Source: JAIBJN01 sp963811635
GTDB lineage: Bacteria; Actinomycetota; Thermoleophilia; Gaiellales; Gaiellaceae
Assembly (NCBI GenBank): GCA_963811635.1
Contig: CAWESB010000012.1
Coordinates: 1 to 64,000 of the forward strand
Direction: 5' to 3'
Length of the DNA: 64,000 nt
The translations under genes were made by a program, and so were the position numbers. Shown here in pieces: positions 50,693 through 58,581 of this stretch (position 1 is the first letter of the stretch; each line of letters begins with the position of its first letter). A model generated the notes under the pieces. That model was given only the letters and a program-made list of their open reading frames with translations. It had not been told where the DNA came from and searched no databases.

Positions 50693-50938
50693 ATGGCAGC
50701 TACGCGCGAGGAGATCGCCGAGCGGGTGAAGGATGTACTTGTCGAGCAGCTCGGGATCGAAGAGAGCGAGCTCACGGAGGAGGCCTCGTTCCAGGAGGAT
50801 CTCGACGCGGACTCGCTCGATCTCGTTGAGCTCATCATGGAGCTCGAGGACCAGTTCGCGATCAAGATCTCGGACGAGGACGCCCAGCAGATCCAGACCG
50901 TGGGACAGGCAGTCGACTACATCTTCTCCCACCAGTAG
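50693..50938 (+). CDS. acpP: acyl carrier protein
   Basis: An 81-residue, strongly acidic helical protein with the phosphopantetheine site DADSLDLVELIMELE (Ser near residue 41). It carries growing acyl chains in fatty acid synthesis. Clear promoter and Shine-Dalgarno precede ATG 50693. plsX is upstream and rnc downstream, a common order. Confidence 0.95.
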   Translation: MAATREEIAERVKDVLVEQLGIEESELTEEASFQEDLDADSLDLVELIMELEDQFAIKISDEDAQQIQTVGQAVDYIFSHQ

Positions 50939-50966
50939 TCAGGGGCAGGAAGACTCCCTTCTCGCC

Positions 50967-51620
50967 CTGATCCAGGCGCTTCCGGCCGAGCGCCTGAGTC
51001 ACGCCTTCACGCACGCCTCGTGGGCGCCCAGCCGGGCTGACTCCTACGAGCGCCTGGAGTTCCTCGGGGACAGCGTCCTCGGGCTCGCGATCGCCGAGGA
51101 GCTCTACGACCGCTTCCCCAACGAGGCGGAGGGCCAGCTCGCGAAGATCCGCGCGCACGTCGTCTCGCGCCAGAGCTGCGCGATCGTCGGCAAGCGCCTG
51201 GGGCTGGGGGAGCTGTTCGCCGGCAACGCCGGCAGCGTCGACTCCGAGGAGCTCCTGCGCCTGGCCGCGAACCGCAACGTCCTCGCCGCGCTCGTCGAGG
51301 CCTGCCTGGGCGTGCTCTACCTCGAGCACGGCTTCGAGCCGATCCGCGCGCCGATCGTCGGCGCCTTCCAGGAGCGCATCGACTACGCGCTCGAGGGCCA
51401 CGTCGACTACAAGACCGAGCTCCAGGAGGAGCTTGCCCGCCGCGGCATGGCCGTGACGTACACCGTCGTGACGGTCGAGGGCCCACCGCACAGCCGCAGC
51501 TTCACGTGCGCGGCGACGATCGACGGCGAGACCGTCGGCACGGGCCAGGGCGCCTCGAAGAAGGCGGCCGAGCAGGTCGCCGCGCGCGAGGCGCTCGAGA
51601 AGCTCGAGGCCGAAGGCTAA
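50967..51620 (+). CDS. rnc: ribonuclease III (start codon unresolved, CTG proposed)
   Basis: Double-strand-specific RNase that processes rRNA and mRNA. The catalytic signature ERLEFLGDSVLGLAIAEELY is near residue 28 from CTG 50967, with the later acidic site VEACLGVLYLEHGF. The C-terminal double-stranded RNA-binding domain reads DYKTELQEELARRG, then GQGASKKAAEQVAAREALEKL. Between the acpP stop (50938) and the first conserved helix there is no ATG, GTG or TTG in any frame. CTG 50967 gives 217 residues, and the open frame reaches back into acpP. A substitution error at the start or a noncanonical start must be assumed. Confidence 0.9.
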   Translation: MIQALPAERLSHAFTHASWAPSRADSYERLEFLGDSVLGLAIAEELYDRFPNEAEGQLAKIRAHVVSRQSCAIVGKRLGLGELFAGNAGSVDSEELLRLAANRNVLAALVEACLGVLYLEHGFEPIRAPIVGAFQERIDYALEGHVDYKTELQEELARRGMAVTYTVVTVEGPPHSRSFTCAATIDGETVGTGQGASKKAAEQVAAREALEKLEAEG

Positions 51621-52576
51621 TCGTCGACGAGGAGTGCGGCGCCGATCGCGCCGCCGAGGTCGCCGAGCTCGGTCTCGAGGAAGTCCGGCGGGCGCTCGTC
51701 CACGAAGAGGTGCGGCTGCGCCGCCTTGGCGATCCGCTCGACGTACGGCACTCCCAACCGGGTCCCGAGGCCGCCGCCGATGACGACGGCCTCCACGTCC
51801 AGGAGGTTGACGGCCGAGCCGATGCCGGCGCCCAGGGCGACGACGGCGCGGTGGATCAGCGCCTTCGCCATCTCGTCGTCGCGCTCGAGCGCGTCCGCCC
51901 AGACGCCGCTCGTCAACCGGTCGCGCTTCCGCTTCTTCATCAGGTCGAAGAGATCGGTCTTGTGCCCCCGCTTCACCAGCTCGCGCGCGTGGGCCTCCAT
52001 GGCGCCGCGTCCCGCGTAGGCCTCGAGGCAGCCGCGGCGCCCGCAGGGGCAGGGCGCCCCGCCGCGCTTGACGACGACGTGCCCGATCTCGCCCGCAGCC
52101 CCCCGGCCGCGCCAGAGCTGCCGGTCGAGCACGATCCCACCGCCGACGCCGGTGCCCCACCAGACGCCCAGGAGCGAGGAGTAGGGCCTGCCGGCGCCCA
52201 GGTCCACCTCGGCCCGGACGGCGACCTTGACGTCGTTGTCGACCCGTACGACCGTGCCGAGCACGTCCCCGAGCGCCGCGGCGAGGGGATAGGGCGCGTC
52301 CCAGTCGGGCAGGTTGCGCGCGTGGGCGACCGTCCCCGCCTCCATGTCGACCGCTCCGGGCGAGCCGACTCCGACGCCGCCCAGCTCGGCGACGTCGACG
52401 GCCGCGGCCTCGGCGGCCGCCCGGACTGCGGCGTCGATCTCGGCGCTCACGGCCGGCGGGCCGCCCTCGGTCGGCGTCTGGTGGCGGGCCTGGCCCGCGA
52501 CCGTGCCGTCGGCGGCGATCACAACCGCCTGGATCTTCGTCGCTCCGAGATCGACGCCGGCGCGGAAGGTCGGCAC
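51617..52576 (-). CDS. ROK-family sugar kinase (glucokinase-like)
   Basis: A 319-residue kinase with the phosphate-binding start AGVDLGATKIQAVVI, then GVGSPGAVDMEAG, GVWWGTGVGGGIVLD, the ROK signature GEIGHVVVKRGG and zinc motif CPCGRRGCLEAYAG. ROK kinases of this form usually phosphorylate glucose. GTG 52576 is chosen at the conserved N-terminal strand. It lies 5 bp after an SDR gene on the same strand and converges on rnc. Confidence 0.88.
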   Translation of the reverse strand: MPTFRAGVDLGATKIQAVVIAADGTVAGQARHQTPTEGGPPAVSAEIDAAVRAAAEAAAVDVAELGGVGVGSPGAVDMEAGTVAHARNLPDWDAPYPLAAALGDVLGTVVRVDNDVKVAVRAEVDLGAGRPYSSLLGVWWGTGVGGGIVLDRQLWRGRGAAGEIGHVVVKRGGAPCPCGRRGCLEAYAGRGAMEAHARELVKRGHKTDLFDLMKKRKRDRLTSGVWADALERDDEMAKALIHRAVVALGAGIGSAVNLLDVEAVVIGGGLGTRLGVPYVERIAKAAQPHLFVDERPPDFLETELGDLGGAIGAALLVDD

Positions 52577-52581
52577 GCCGT

Positions 52582-53355
52582 CTAGCGCCTGAGGCGGATC
52601 GAGTTCAGGTCGGCTTCGACGATCTCCGCAGCCCGTTGCTCGACGTCGTCGATGTCGTCGTGCTCGGCGTGGAGGTAGTGACCGGAGAGGGCGTCGAGGC
52701 GGCCCGAGGCGAGCGCCCGCACGAGCCGCGGCGCCAGCTCCGGCGGCGTCCAGGGCGCGTCGTCGCCAAAGTTGTCCCCGATCAGATCCGTGCGGACGAG
52801 GCCGGGGCTGATCGAGAAGACGGGGATGCCGTGCGGCTCGAGCTGGTTCGCGAGCGTCTCGCTGAAGCGGTGCACTCCGGCCTTGCTGGCGCTGTAGGCC
52901 GTCGAGGTGCTGCCCGGCAGGTACGCGGCGCCGCTGGCGACGTTGACGATGCGCCCGCTCCCGCGCGCGATCATGCCCGGGATCACCGTCCGGCAGCAGA
53001 GGTACACGCCGAGCAGGTTGACCTCGAGGACATGCCACCACTCCTCCGGCTCGACGTCCCACGCGGCCTCCTCCCAGAGCGCGATCCCGGCGTTGTTGAC
53101 GAGGAGGTCGAGCGGGCCGAGCTCCGCCTCGGCGGTGGCGACCATCCGCTCGACGTCGGCACGCTTGGATACGTCCGCCTCGATCGCGATGCCGCCGATC
53201 TCGGCGGCGGTCTGCTCGACCTGTTCGCGCGTCCGCGCCGAGACGGCAACCCGGGCTCCCGCACTGGCAAGCTCGAGTGCGACCCCACGGCCGATCCCGC
53301 GGCCGCCGCCCGTGACGAGCGCGACCTTTCCCGCGAGCTCCGAGCCAGAGGCCAT
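52582..53355 (-). CDS. short-chain dehydrogenase/reductase
   Basis: A 257-residue classical SDR. The cofactor motif is TGGGRGIGRG near 16, then NNAGIALWEE, catalytic YSASK preceded by IVNVASGAAYLPGSTSTA, and SPGLVRTDL. ARTREQ after the second strand suggests NADP preference. The substrate is unknown. It forms an apparent operon with the ROK kinase and is divergent from rpiA across 26 bp with overlapping -10 elements. Confidence 0.9.
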   Translation of the reverse strand: MASGSELAGKVALVTGGGRGIGRGVALELASAGARVAVSARTREQVEQTAAEIGGIAIEADVSKRADVERMVATAEAELGPLDLLVNNAGIALWEEAAWDVEPEEWWHVLEVNLLGVYLCCRTVIPGMIARGSGRIVNVASGAAYLPGSTSTAYSASKAGVHRFSETLANQLEPHGIPVFSISPGLVRTDLIGDNFGDDAPWTPPELAPRLVRALASGRLDALSGHYLHAEHDDIDDVEQRAAEIVEADLNSIRLRR

Positions 53356-53364
53356 CCTCCCCGG

Positions 53365-53374
53365 ATCCTACGCT
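53365..53374. promoter_or_regulatory. overlapping divergent -10 elements of SDR and rpiA genes
   Basis: ATCCTACGCT contains TAGGAT on the minus strand (53365-53370, 9 nt before the SDR start) and TACGCT on the plus strand (53369-53374, 7 nt before the rpiA start). The two share the central TA. Confidence 0.55.
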
Positions 53375-53381
53375 GATCGGG

Positions 53382-54020
53382 ATGAGCGTCGAGGACGAGA
53401 AGCGCCTCGCGGCCGAGGCTGCCGCGGAGCTCGCGGAGGACGGCATGCTCGTCGGGCTCGGGACCGGCTCGACCGTGGCCTGGTTCCTGCCCGCCCTGGC
53501 GCGGCGCGGCCTGCGCCTGCGCTGCGTCGCCACCTCGCTCCAGACGGAGAATGCGGCGCGCGAGCTCGGGCTCGCCGTGGAGCCGTTCGACGAGATCGAG
53601 CGGCTCGACCTCGCCGTCGACGGCGCCGATCAGATCGCGCCCGACGGCTGGGTGGTGAAAGGGGGCGGCGCGGCGCACACGCGCGAGAAGGTCGTCGCCG
53701 CCGCCGCGGAGCGGTTCGTCGTCATCGCCTCGTCCGACAAGCTCGTCGAGGCGATCGCGCCGCCGATCCCGCTGGAGATCCTCGTCTACGGCGCGCGCGC
53801 CACGCTGGCCCTCGCCGCGCCGGCCGAGCTCAGGGAGGTCGCGCCGAGCCCCGACGGCGGCCTCATCGCCGACTACCTGGGGCCGGTCGACGACCCGTAC
53901 ACCCTCGCGGAGCGGCTCGCGGCCGTCCCCGGCGTCGTCGAGCACGGCCTCTTCCCGCCCGAGCTCGTGTCCGCGATCCTGATCGGGCACGGAGACGAGG
54001 TCGAGCGCCGGACCGTGTAA
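53382..54020 (+). CDS. rpiA: ribose-5-phosphate isomerase A
   Basis: Interconverts ribose 5-phosphate and ribulose 5-phosphate. The 212 residues show VGLGTGSTVAWFLPAL near 24, TSLQTENAARELGL, DLAVDGADQIAPDGW near 77, and WVVKGGGAAHTREKVVA near 91. It is slightly shorter than many RpiA (about 220). Together with rpe it covers the non-oxidative start of the pentose phosphate pathway. Confidence 0.94.
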   Translation: MSVEDEKRLAAEAAAELAEDGMLVGLGTGSTVAWFLPALARRGLRLRCVATSLQTENAARELGLAVEPFDEIERLDLAVDGADQIAPDGWVVKGGGAAHTREKVVAAAAERFVVIASSDKLVEAIAPPIPLEILVYGARATLALAAPAELREVAPSPDGGLIADYLGPVDDPYTLAERLAAVPGVVEHGLFPPELVSAILIGHGDEVERRTV

Positions 54021-54072
54021 CGCCGGACGTGCTCGTGCGACTAAGCTCGCGTCAACGAGCGAGAGGACGGGC

Positions 54073-54675
54073 ATGGCCTACATCACGCGCGGCTTTCGCG
54101 GCCGGGGCGAGACCGACCAGAGCGGGCGAATCCCTCCCGGGCAGTACGAGACTCACGACTTCCCGGTGCTCTCGGCGGGCCCGACGCCGCACACGCCGCT
54201 CGAGACGTGGACCTTCACGATCTCGGAGGGCGGCGAGGAGCTCGCGCGCTGGACCTGGGACGAGCTGCTGGCGCTCCCGAGCGAAACGATCACGAGGGAC
54301 ATCCACTGCGTCACCAAGTGGTCGAAGCTCGACACGACCTGGGAAGGCGTCTCCGTAGACACGTTGCTCGAGGGCGTCGAGACCGACTCCGGCTACGTGA
54401 CCGCGTGGAGCGACGGCGGCTACACGACGAACCTCCCGCTCGAGGACGTCACCGGCGGCAAGGCCTGGGTCGCATACGGCTACGACGGCGAGCCGCTCGA
54501 TCCCGAGCACGGCGGGCCGGCCCGCCTGCTCGTCCCGCACCTGTACTTCTGGAAGAGCGCCAAGTGGGTGCGCGGCCTGCGGCTCACGGACGAGGACGAC
54601 CCCGGCTTCTGGGAGTCCCTCGGCTACCACCTCTACGGAGACCCGTGGCGGGAGCAGCGGTACTGGGGCGACTAA
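54073..54675 (+). CDS. sulfite oxidase-like molybdopterin-dependent oxidoreductase
   Basis: A 200-residue protein consisting of just the molybdopterin-binding domain of the sulfite oxidase superfamily. The conserved Mo-ligand Cys is in RDIHCVTKWSKLDTTWEGV near residue 78, followed by LPHLYFWKSAKWVRGLRL-like segments at the end (YHLYGDPWREQRYWGD). No Tat or other signal peptide is visible, so it should be cytoplasmic. A flavin reductase and a zinc-ribbon gene follow and probably form its electron path. The substrate is unknown; sulfite or a sulfoxide are guesses. Confidence 0.88.
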   Translation: MAYITRGFRGRGETDQSGRIPPGQYETHDFPVLSAGPTPHTPLETWTFTISEGGEELARWTWDELLALPSETITRDIHCVTKWSKLDTTWEGVSVDTLLEGVETDSGYVTAWSDGGYTTNLPLEDVTGGKAWVAYGYDGEPLDPEHGGPARLLVPHLYFWKSAKWVRGLRLTDEDDPGFWESLGYHLYGDPWREQRYWGD

Positions 54676-54742
54676 GGGCTTTAAGCGGAATGAGCCATCC
54701 CGTCTCGCCGCCAGCCGGGGGGTCATCATCCCGCTAGGAACC

Positions 54743-55477
54743 CTGACGCCGCTCCGCTGGCTCTTGGCGGAGGTTGTCGAGCTCGTGCCCGAGACGCCCC
54801 GGGTCACGAGCCTGGCGCTCGACGTCCCGGGCTGGGCGGGCCACCGGCCCGGGCAGCACGTCGACGTGCGCCTCACTGCCGAGGACGGCTACCAGGCCGA
54901 GCGAAGCTACTCGATCGCGACGCCCGCGGACGGGGAGCGTCTCGTCCTCACCGTCGAGAAGCTGGAGGACGGCGAGGTCTCGCCGTTCCTGACAGAGGAG
55001 CTGCGGCCCGGCGACCGCTTCGAGCTCCGCGGCCCCATCGGCGGCTACTTCGTCTGGGACGGATCCTCCCCGGGGCCGCTGCACCTCGTCGCCGGCGGCT
55101 CGGGCGTCGTGCCGCTGACGGCGATGCTCCGCCACCGGGCGGCGGCCGGGCGCGATGGTCCGGCGACCCTGCTCTACTCGTCGCGGGCGTTCGCAGACGT
55201 CATCTATCGCGAGGAGCTGGACCGGCTCGCCGCGAACGATCCCGGGCTGACGGTCGCCTACACGCTCACCCGCGACCAGCCCGAAGGTTGGACGGGGTTC
55301 GAGCGCCGCATCGACGAGGACATGCTCGCAGAGGTGTTCGGCGGAGCCGACCCCGAGGCGACCGCGTTCGTCTGCGGCCCGACCCGTTTCGTCGAGGTGG
55401 CCGCCGAGGGTCTCGTCGGCCTAGGCTACGACCCGAGCCGCGTCCGCACGGAGCGGTTCGGCCCCAGCGGGAGGTAG
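54743..55477 (+). CDS. FAD/NAD(P)-binding ferredoxin reductase-like protein
   Basis: Flavin oxidoreductase of the ferredoxin reductase superfamily, 237 residues from TTG 54764 or 244 from CTG 54743; homologues as I recall them have LRW-like residues before the conserved VVELVPETPRV, favouring the upstream start. FAD motif AERSYSIATP and HRPGQHVDVRL, NAD loop HLVAGGSGVVPLTAML, and FVCGPTRFVE near the end are present, and the C-terminus VRTERFGPSGR is canonical. It is codirectional with the molybdoenzyme 5' of it, so it probably passes electrons between NAD(P)H and that enzyme. Confidence 0.88.
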   Translation: MTPLRWLLAEVVELVPETPRVTSLALDVPGWAGHRPGQHVDVRLTAEDGYQAERSYSIATPADGERLVLTVEKLEDGEVSPFLTEELRPGDRFELRGPIGGYFVWDGSSPGPLHLVAGGSGVVPLTAMLRHRAAAGRDGPATLLYSSRAFADVIYREELDRLAANDPGLTVAYTLTRDQPEGWTGFERRIDEDMLAEVFGGADPEATAFVCGPTRFVEVAAEGLVGLGYDPSRVRTERFGPSGR

Positions 55478-55481
55478 AGCG

Positions 55482-55757
55482 ATGGAGAGCGCGGATCTGA
55501 TGCTCGACGGGAACGCGATCGGCGGCCTGCTCGGCGAGGTCTTCGTCGAGGAGATGACCGTGGCCTTGTCTACCTGCGCGGCCTGCGGCGCCGTCCGGGA
55601 GATCGGGGAGCTGCACGTCTATGCCCGCGTCCCGGGCACAGTCGTGCGCTGTCCCGGCTGCGAGGCGATCCTCATGCGAGTCACCCACGGCTCCGGCCGC
55701 ATGTGGCTCGACCTGCGCGGGATCAGCTGCCTCGAGCTGCGCGTGCCCGAAGGCTAG
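55482..55757 (+). CDS. zinc-ribbon protein, DUF6510-like
   Basis: A 91-residue protein that starts MESADLMLDGNAIGGLLGEV and carries two CXXC pairs (CAACG near 32, CPGCE near 58), suggesting a zinc ribbon or rubredoxin-like metal site. It resembles a small family (DUF6510, from memory) encoded beside sulfite oxidase-like enzymes and ferredoxin reductases. It lies 4 bp after the flavin reductase gene, so the three are one unit. An electron-carrier or assembly role is inference. Confidence 0.75.
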   Translation: MESADLMLDGNAIGGLLGEVFVEEMTVALSTCAACGAVREIGELHVYARVPGTVVRCPGCEAILMRVTHGSGRMWLDLRGISCLELRVPEG

Positions 55758-55761
55758 CCGC

Positions 55762-56217
55762 ATGGGCGCGCGGCCCTTTGAGGAACGTGAGGCGGACGCC
55801 CTGCGGCGGTGCGACACGCAGATCGAGTGGTACTCGACGCACTCCACGTGGGCATGGCGGTCGTTCGCCCTCGTGCAGTCCGCCGCGGTCGCGCTTGCGG
55901 CGGCGACGCCGGTGCTCATCCTCTGGTCGGCCCTCCCCAAGGCCGTCCAGGCGCTCCCGGCCGCCCTAGCGTCGGTCGCCGCGGGCCTCGCTGGCACATT
56001 CCGCTGGCTCCAGAACAAGGGGCGCTGGTCGTACGCGGCCGAGGCGCTCAAGAGCGAGCGCGTTCAATACGACACACGGACGCCTCCGAGCTACGGACCG
56101 GAACTCGACCAGGACGAGGCCCTATCCAGGTTCGTGCGCCGGATCGAGGAGATCTCCATGACCGAGGTCTCCGAGTGGCGGAGCGATCTGTCGCGGCCCG
56201 CCTCGTCCGGGTCGTAG
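55762..56217 (+). CDS. DUF4231/SLATT-like membrane protein
   Basis: A 151-residue protein with two central hydrophobic helices (SFALVQSAAVALAAATPVLILW and AALASVAAGLAGTFRWLQ) flanked by helical charged regions (CDTQIEWYSTHSTWAWRSF before; YAAEALKSERVQYDT after). This is the DUF4231/SLATT pattern; members are thought to be pore-forming or stress/defence related, without firm evidence here. It lies 4 bp after the zinc-ribbon gene but probably serves another role. Confidence 0.72.
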   Translation: MGARPFEEREADALRRCDTQIEWYSTHSTWAWRSFALVQSAAVALAAATPVLILWSALPKAVQALPAALASVAAGLAGTFRWLQNKGRWSYAAEALKSERVQYDTRTPPSYGPELDQDEALSRFVRRIEEISMTEVSEWRSDLSRPASSGS

Positions 56218-56235
56218 CCCGTCCGTCGCGACCGT

Positions 56236-56241
56236 CAGACT
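56236..56241 (+). promoter_or_regulatory. -10-like element of smc
   Basis: CAGACT followed by 7 nt and CTG 56249. Compare TAGACT before several other starts in this window. Confidence 0.4.
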
Positions 56242-56248
56242 TCACGCC

Positions 56249-58417
56249 CTGTACCTCCGAGCAGTCAAGATCCGCGGCTTCAAGTCGTTCCCGGATCCGG
56301 TTGAGGTTCGCCTCGAGCCGGGCGTCGCCGTGGTCGTCGGCCCGAACGGCTCGGGCAAGTCGAACATCTCCGACGCAATCGTCTGGGCGGCTGGGAGCCT
56401 GAGCCCGAGCGAGCTTCGCGCCGAGAAGCCCGAGGACGTCCTCTACGTCGGCTCGAAAGACAAGCCCGCCGCCGACTGGTGCGAGGTCGAGCTCCTCTTC
56501 GACAACGACGCTGGCGACGGGCCGCTGGATGTGGCCGAGCTCTCGATCGTCCGCCGCCTGCACCGCGGCGGCGAGGGCGAATACCTCGTCAACCGGGCGC
56601 GCGTCCGCCGCACGGACGTCGTCGAGCTCCTGGCCGACATCGGCCTCGCCGGCGAGCGGCACTCGATCATCGGTCAGGGGCGGGTGGAGGAGATCCTCGT
56701 CTCGAAGCCGGAGGAGCGGCGCGCGCTCGTCGAGGAGGCCGCGGGACTGGGCAAGTTCAAGCGCCGCCGCCACCGTGCCGAGCTGAAGCTCGCGCGCGTC
56801 CAGGTGCAGGTCGAGCGGGCGCGCGACCTCGAGGACGAGGTCCGCAAACGCCTGCGCCCTCTCGCGCTGCAGGCGAGCGCCGCCGAGCGCGCCGAGAAGC
56901 TCGGCGTCGAGATCGACGGCCTGCGGACGCGCCTCGCGGCCGCGGAGCTCGAGGTCATCGACCGCCGCTTCGCCGAGGTCGACGAGCGGCTGACCGAAGC
57001 GACGCAGGAGCGCCGCCGCCGCGACGAGCGGCTCGAGGGCGTCCTCGCCGAGCGGCGCCGGGCCGAGGACGGCCTGGCCGAGGCGGCCGGGAAGCACGAG
57101 CAGGCGACCGCGGCTCTCTACCGCCTGCGCAGCGCGGTCGAGCGCCTGGAGCTGAGGCGCGAACGGGCGGAGGAGACCGCGGCGGCGCTGCGCGCGGACG
57201 CCGACCGTCCCCGCCTTCCGAGCCCGCCGAAGCCGCCGAGCTACGAGCGCGCGCTCACCGCCGCGGCAACGTGGGCGCCCGAGCAGGTCGACCTCGCCGA
57301 GGCCGTGGCACGCCTGGAACGGGCGCAGGCCGAACGGCGCGACGCGCTCGTGGCGCTCTCCGGAGGGGAGAGCTGGTTCGCCGCCGACTCGGCCGCGGTC
57401 GCGCCGGAGCCGGAGCCAACGCGCCGGGAGGATCTGCTGCGCATGCTCGCCGAAATCGTGCAGCGCGCCGCCGGTTCGCTGGCGATCGCCGGGGAGCGCG
57501 CGTCGCGGCTCGAGTCGCCGCTGCGGGCTCGGGTCGACGCCGGCGGCAGCCGGGCGGGCGAGCTCGGCGAGGAGCTCCGCCGCCTCGGAGGGCTCGAGGC
57601 GGAGCTGCGTCGTGCGGCGTCCGAGGCCGCGGAGCGGCTCTCCGCGGTCGGGATCGAGAGGGCACGGCTCGAGGCCGAACGCGAGGAGGTCCTACGCCGT
57701 CTCCCCGAGGACACGGAGGCCGAGGCGCTCTCCGAGGAGGAGGCCGACGAGCTGCGCGCCCAGCTCTCGCGCCTGGAGCGGCGCCGCGAGGCGCTCGGAC
57801 AGGTGAACCCGCTCGCCGCCGAGGAGCACGCGCGGGAGAAGGAGCGGCTCGAGGAGCTGAGCATTCAGCGGGAGGATCTCGAGCGGTCGCTCGCCGAGCT
57901 GGAGGCGCTGCGGGACGAGCTCGCCGAGACGGTCGAGCGCCGCTTCGAGGAGACGCTCGGCGAGGTCGAGCGGCACTTCGAGGAGGTCGCGGCGACGCTC
58001 TTCCCGGGCGGTCGCGGCCGGCTGCTCCGCGTCGAGGACGAGGAGGGGGGCGAGGCCGGCATCGAGCTCGAGCTCCAGCCCGCCGGCAAGCGGGTCACCC
58101 GGCTGTCGCTCCTCTCGGGCGGTGAGAAGGCTCTCGGGGCGATCTCGTTCCTCTTCGCGCTCTTCCTCGCGCGGCCGTGCCCGTTCTACCTGCTCGACGA
58201 GGTCGAGGCCGCCCTCGACGACGCGAACATCGGCCGCTTCACGGAGCTCCTGCAGCGCTTCGCCGGCCGGGCGCAGTTCATCGTCGTCACACACCAGAAG
58301 AGGACGATCGAGGCCGCCGATATCCTCTACGGCGTGACCATGGGCGCCGACGGGATCTCGCAGATCGTCTCCAAGCGGCTGGCGGCGGCGTCGGAAGCCG
58401 AGGCCCTCAGCGCGTGA
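56249..58417 (+). CDS. smc: chromosome segregation ATPase SMC, unusually short, apparent CTG start
   Basis: Condensin ATPase of 722 residues. N-terminal head: LYLRAVKIRGFKSF, Walker A GPNGSGKSN at 31-39, GQGRVEEILVSKPEERR. C-terminal head: LSLLSGGEKAL near 618 and Walker B FYLLDEVEAALDD near 650. Bacterial SMC proteins usually have 1150-1200 residues; here each coiled coil is much shorter, and the middle (Pro-rich SPPKPPSYERAL, then coiled coil) shows no recognisable hinge. The frame is intact. The family starts at (M)YLK.. exactly where CTG 56249 stands; no ATG/GTG/TTG precedes it in frame. ScpA and ScpB are present at 14-15.7 kb. Confidence 0.88.
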   Translation: MYLRAVKIRGFKSFPDPVEVRLEPGVAVVVGPNGSGKSNISDAIVWAAGSLSPSELRAEKPEDVLYVGSKDKPAADWCEVELLFDNDAGDGPLDVAELSIVRRLHRGGEGEYLVNRARVRRTDVVELLADIGLAGERHSIIGQGRVEEILVSKPEERRALVEEAAGLGKFKRRRHRAELKLARVQVQVERARDLEDEVRKRLRPLALQASAAERAEKLGVEIDGLRTRLAAAELEVIDRRFAEVDERLTEATQERRRRDERLEGVLAERRRAEDGLAEAAGKHEQATAALYRLRSAVERLELRRERAEETAAALRADADRPRLPSPPKPPSYERALTAAATWAPEQVDLAEAVARLERAQAERRDALVALSGGESWFAADSAAVAPEPEPTRREDLLRMLAEIVQRAAGSLAIAGERASRLESPLRARVDAGGSRAGELGEELRRLGGLEAELRRAASEAAERLSAVGIERARLEAEREEVLRRLPEDTEAEALSEEEADELRAQLSRLERRREALGQVNPLAAEEHAREKERLEELSIQREDLERSLAELEALRDELAETVERRFEETLGEVERHFEEVAATLFPGGRGRLLRVEDEEGGEAGIELELQPAGKRVTRLSLLSGGEKALGAISFLFALFLARPCPFYLLDEVEAALDDANIGRFTELLQRFAGRAQFIVVTHQKRTIEAADILYGVTMGADGISQIVSKRLAAASEAEALSA

Positions 58418-58430
58418 CTGAAACGAGCCC

Positions 58431-58581
58431 CGAGCCCAATGAGAGCATTGCCGTCTGGCCGCGCCGCGCGGCCCGAGGCGGCGTCCTCGGTGGCGCCCAT
58501 TCCTCACTCGGTGTGAACGCAGCCTGCGTCCTTGCCTCGAACCACCCGGCGCACCCAGTCGGCGAGCCCTCACTGGGCTCG
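58431..58581. repeat. structured intergenic element R3 (R family)
   Basis: A 151-bp element between smc and ftsY. The arms CGAGCCCAATGAG (58431-58443) and CTCACTGGGCTCG (58569-58581) pair at 12 of 13 positions, and GCCGTCTGG/CCAGTCGGC extends the stem. Box 1 GCGTCCTCGGTGGCGCCC (58481-58498) differs from R1 by one base. Box 2 CCTGCGTCCTTGCCTCG (58523-58539) matches R2. GGTGG (58489-58493) pairs with CCACC (58542-58546), where R1 has GGTCG/CGACC, a compensatory change. The last base is the G of the ftsY GTG start. Confidence 0.75.
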
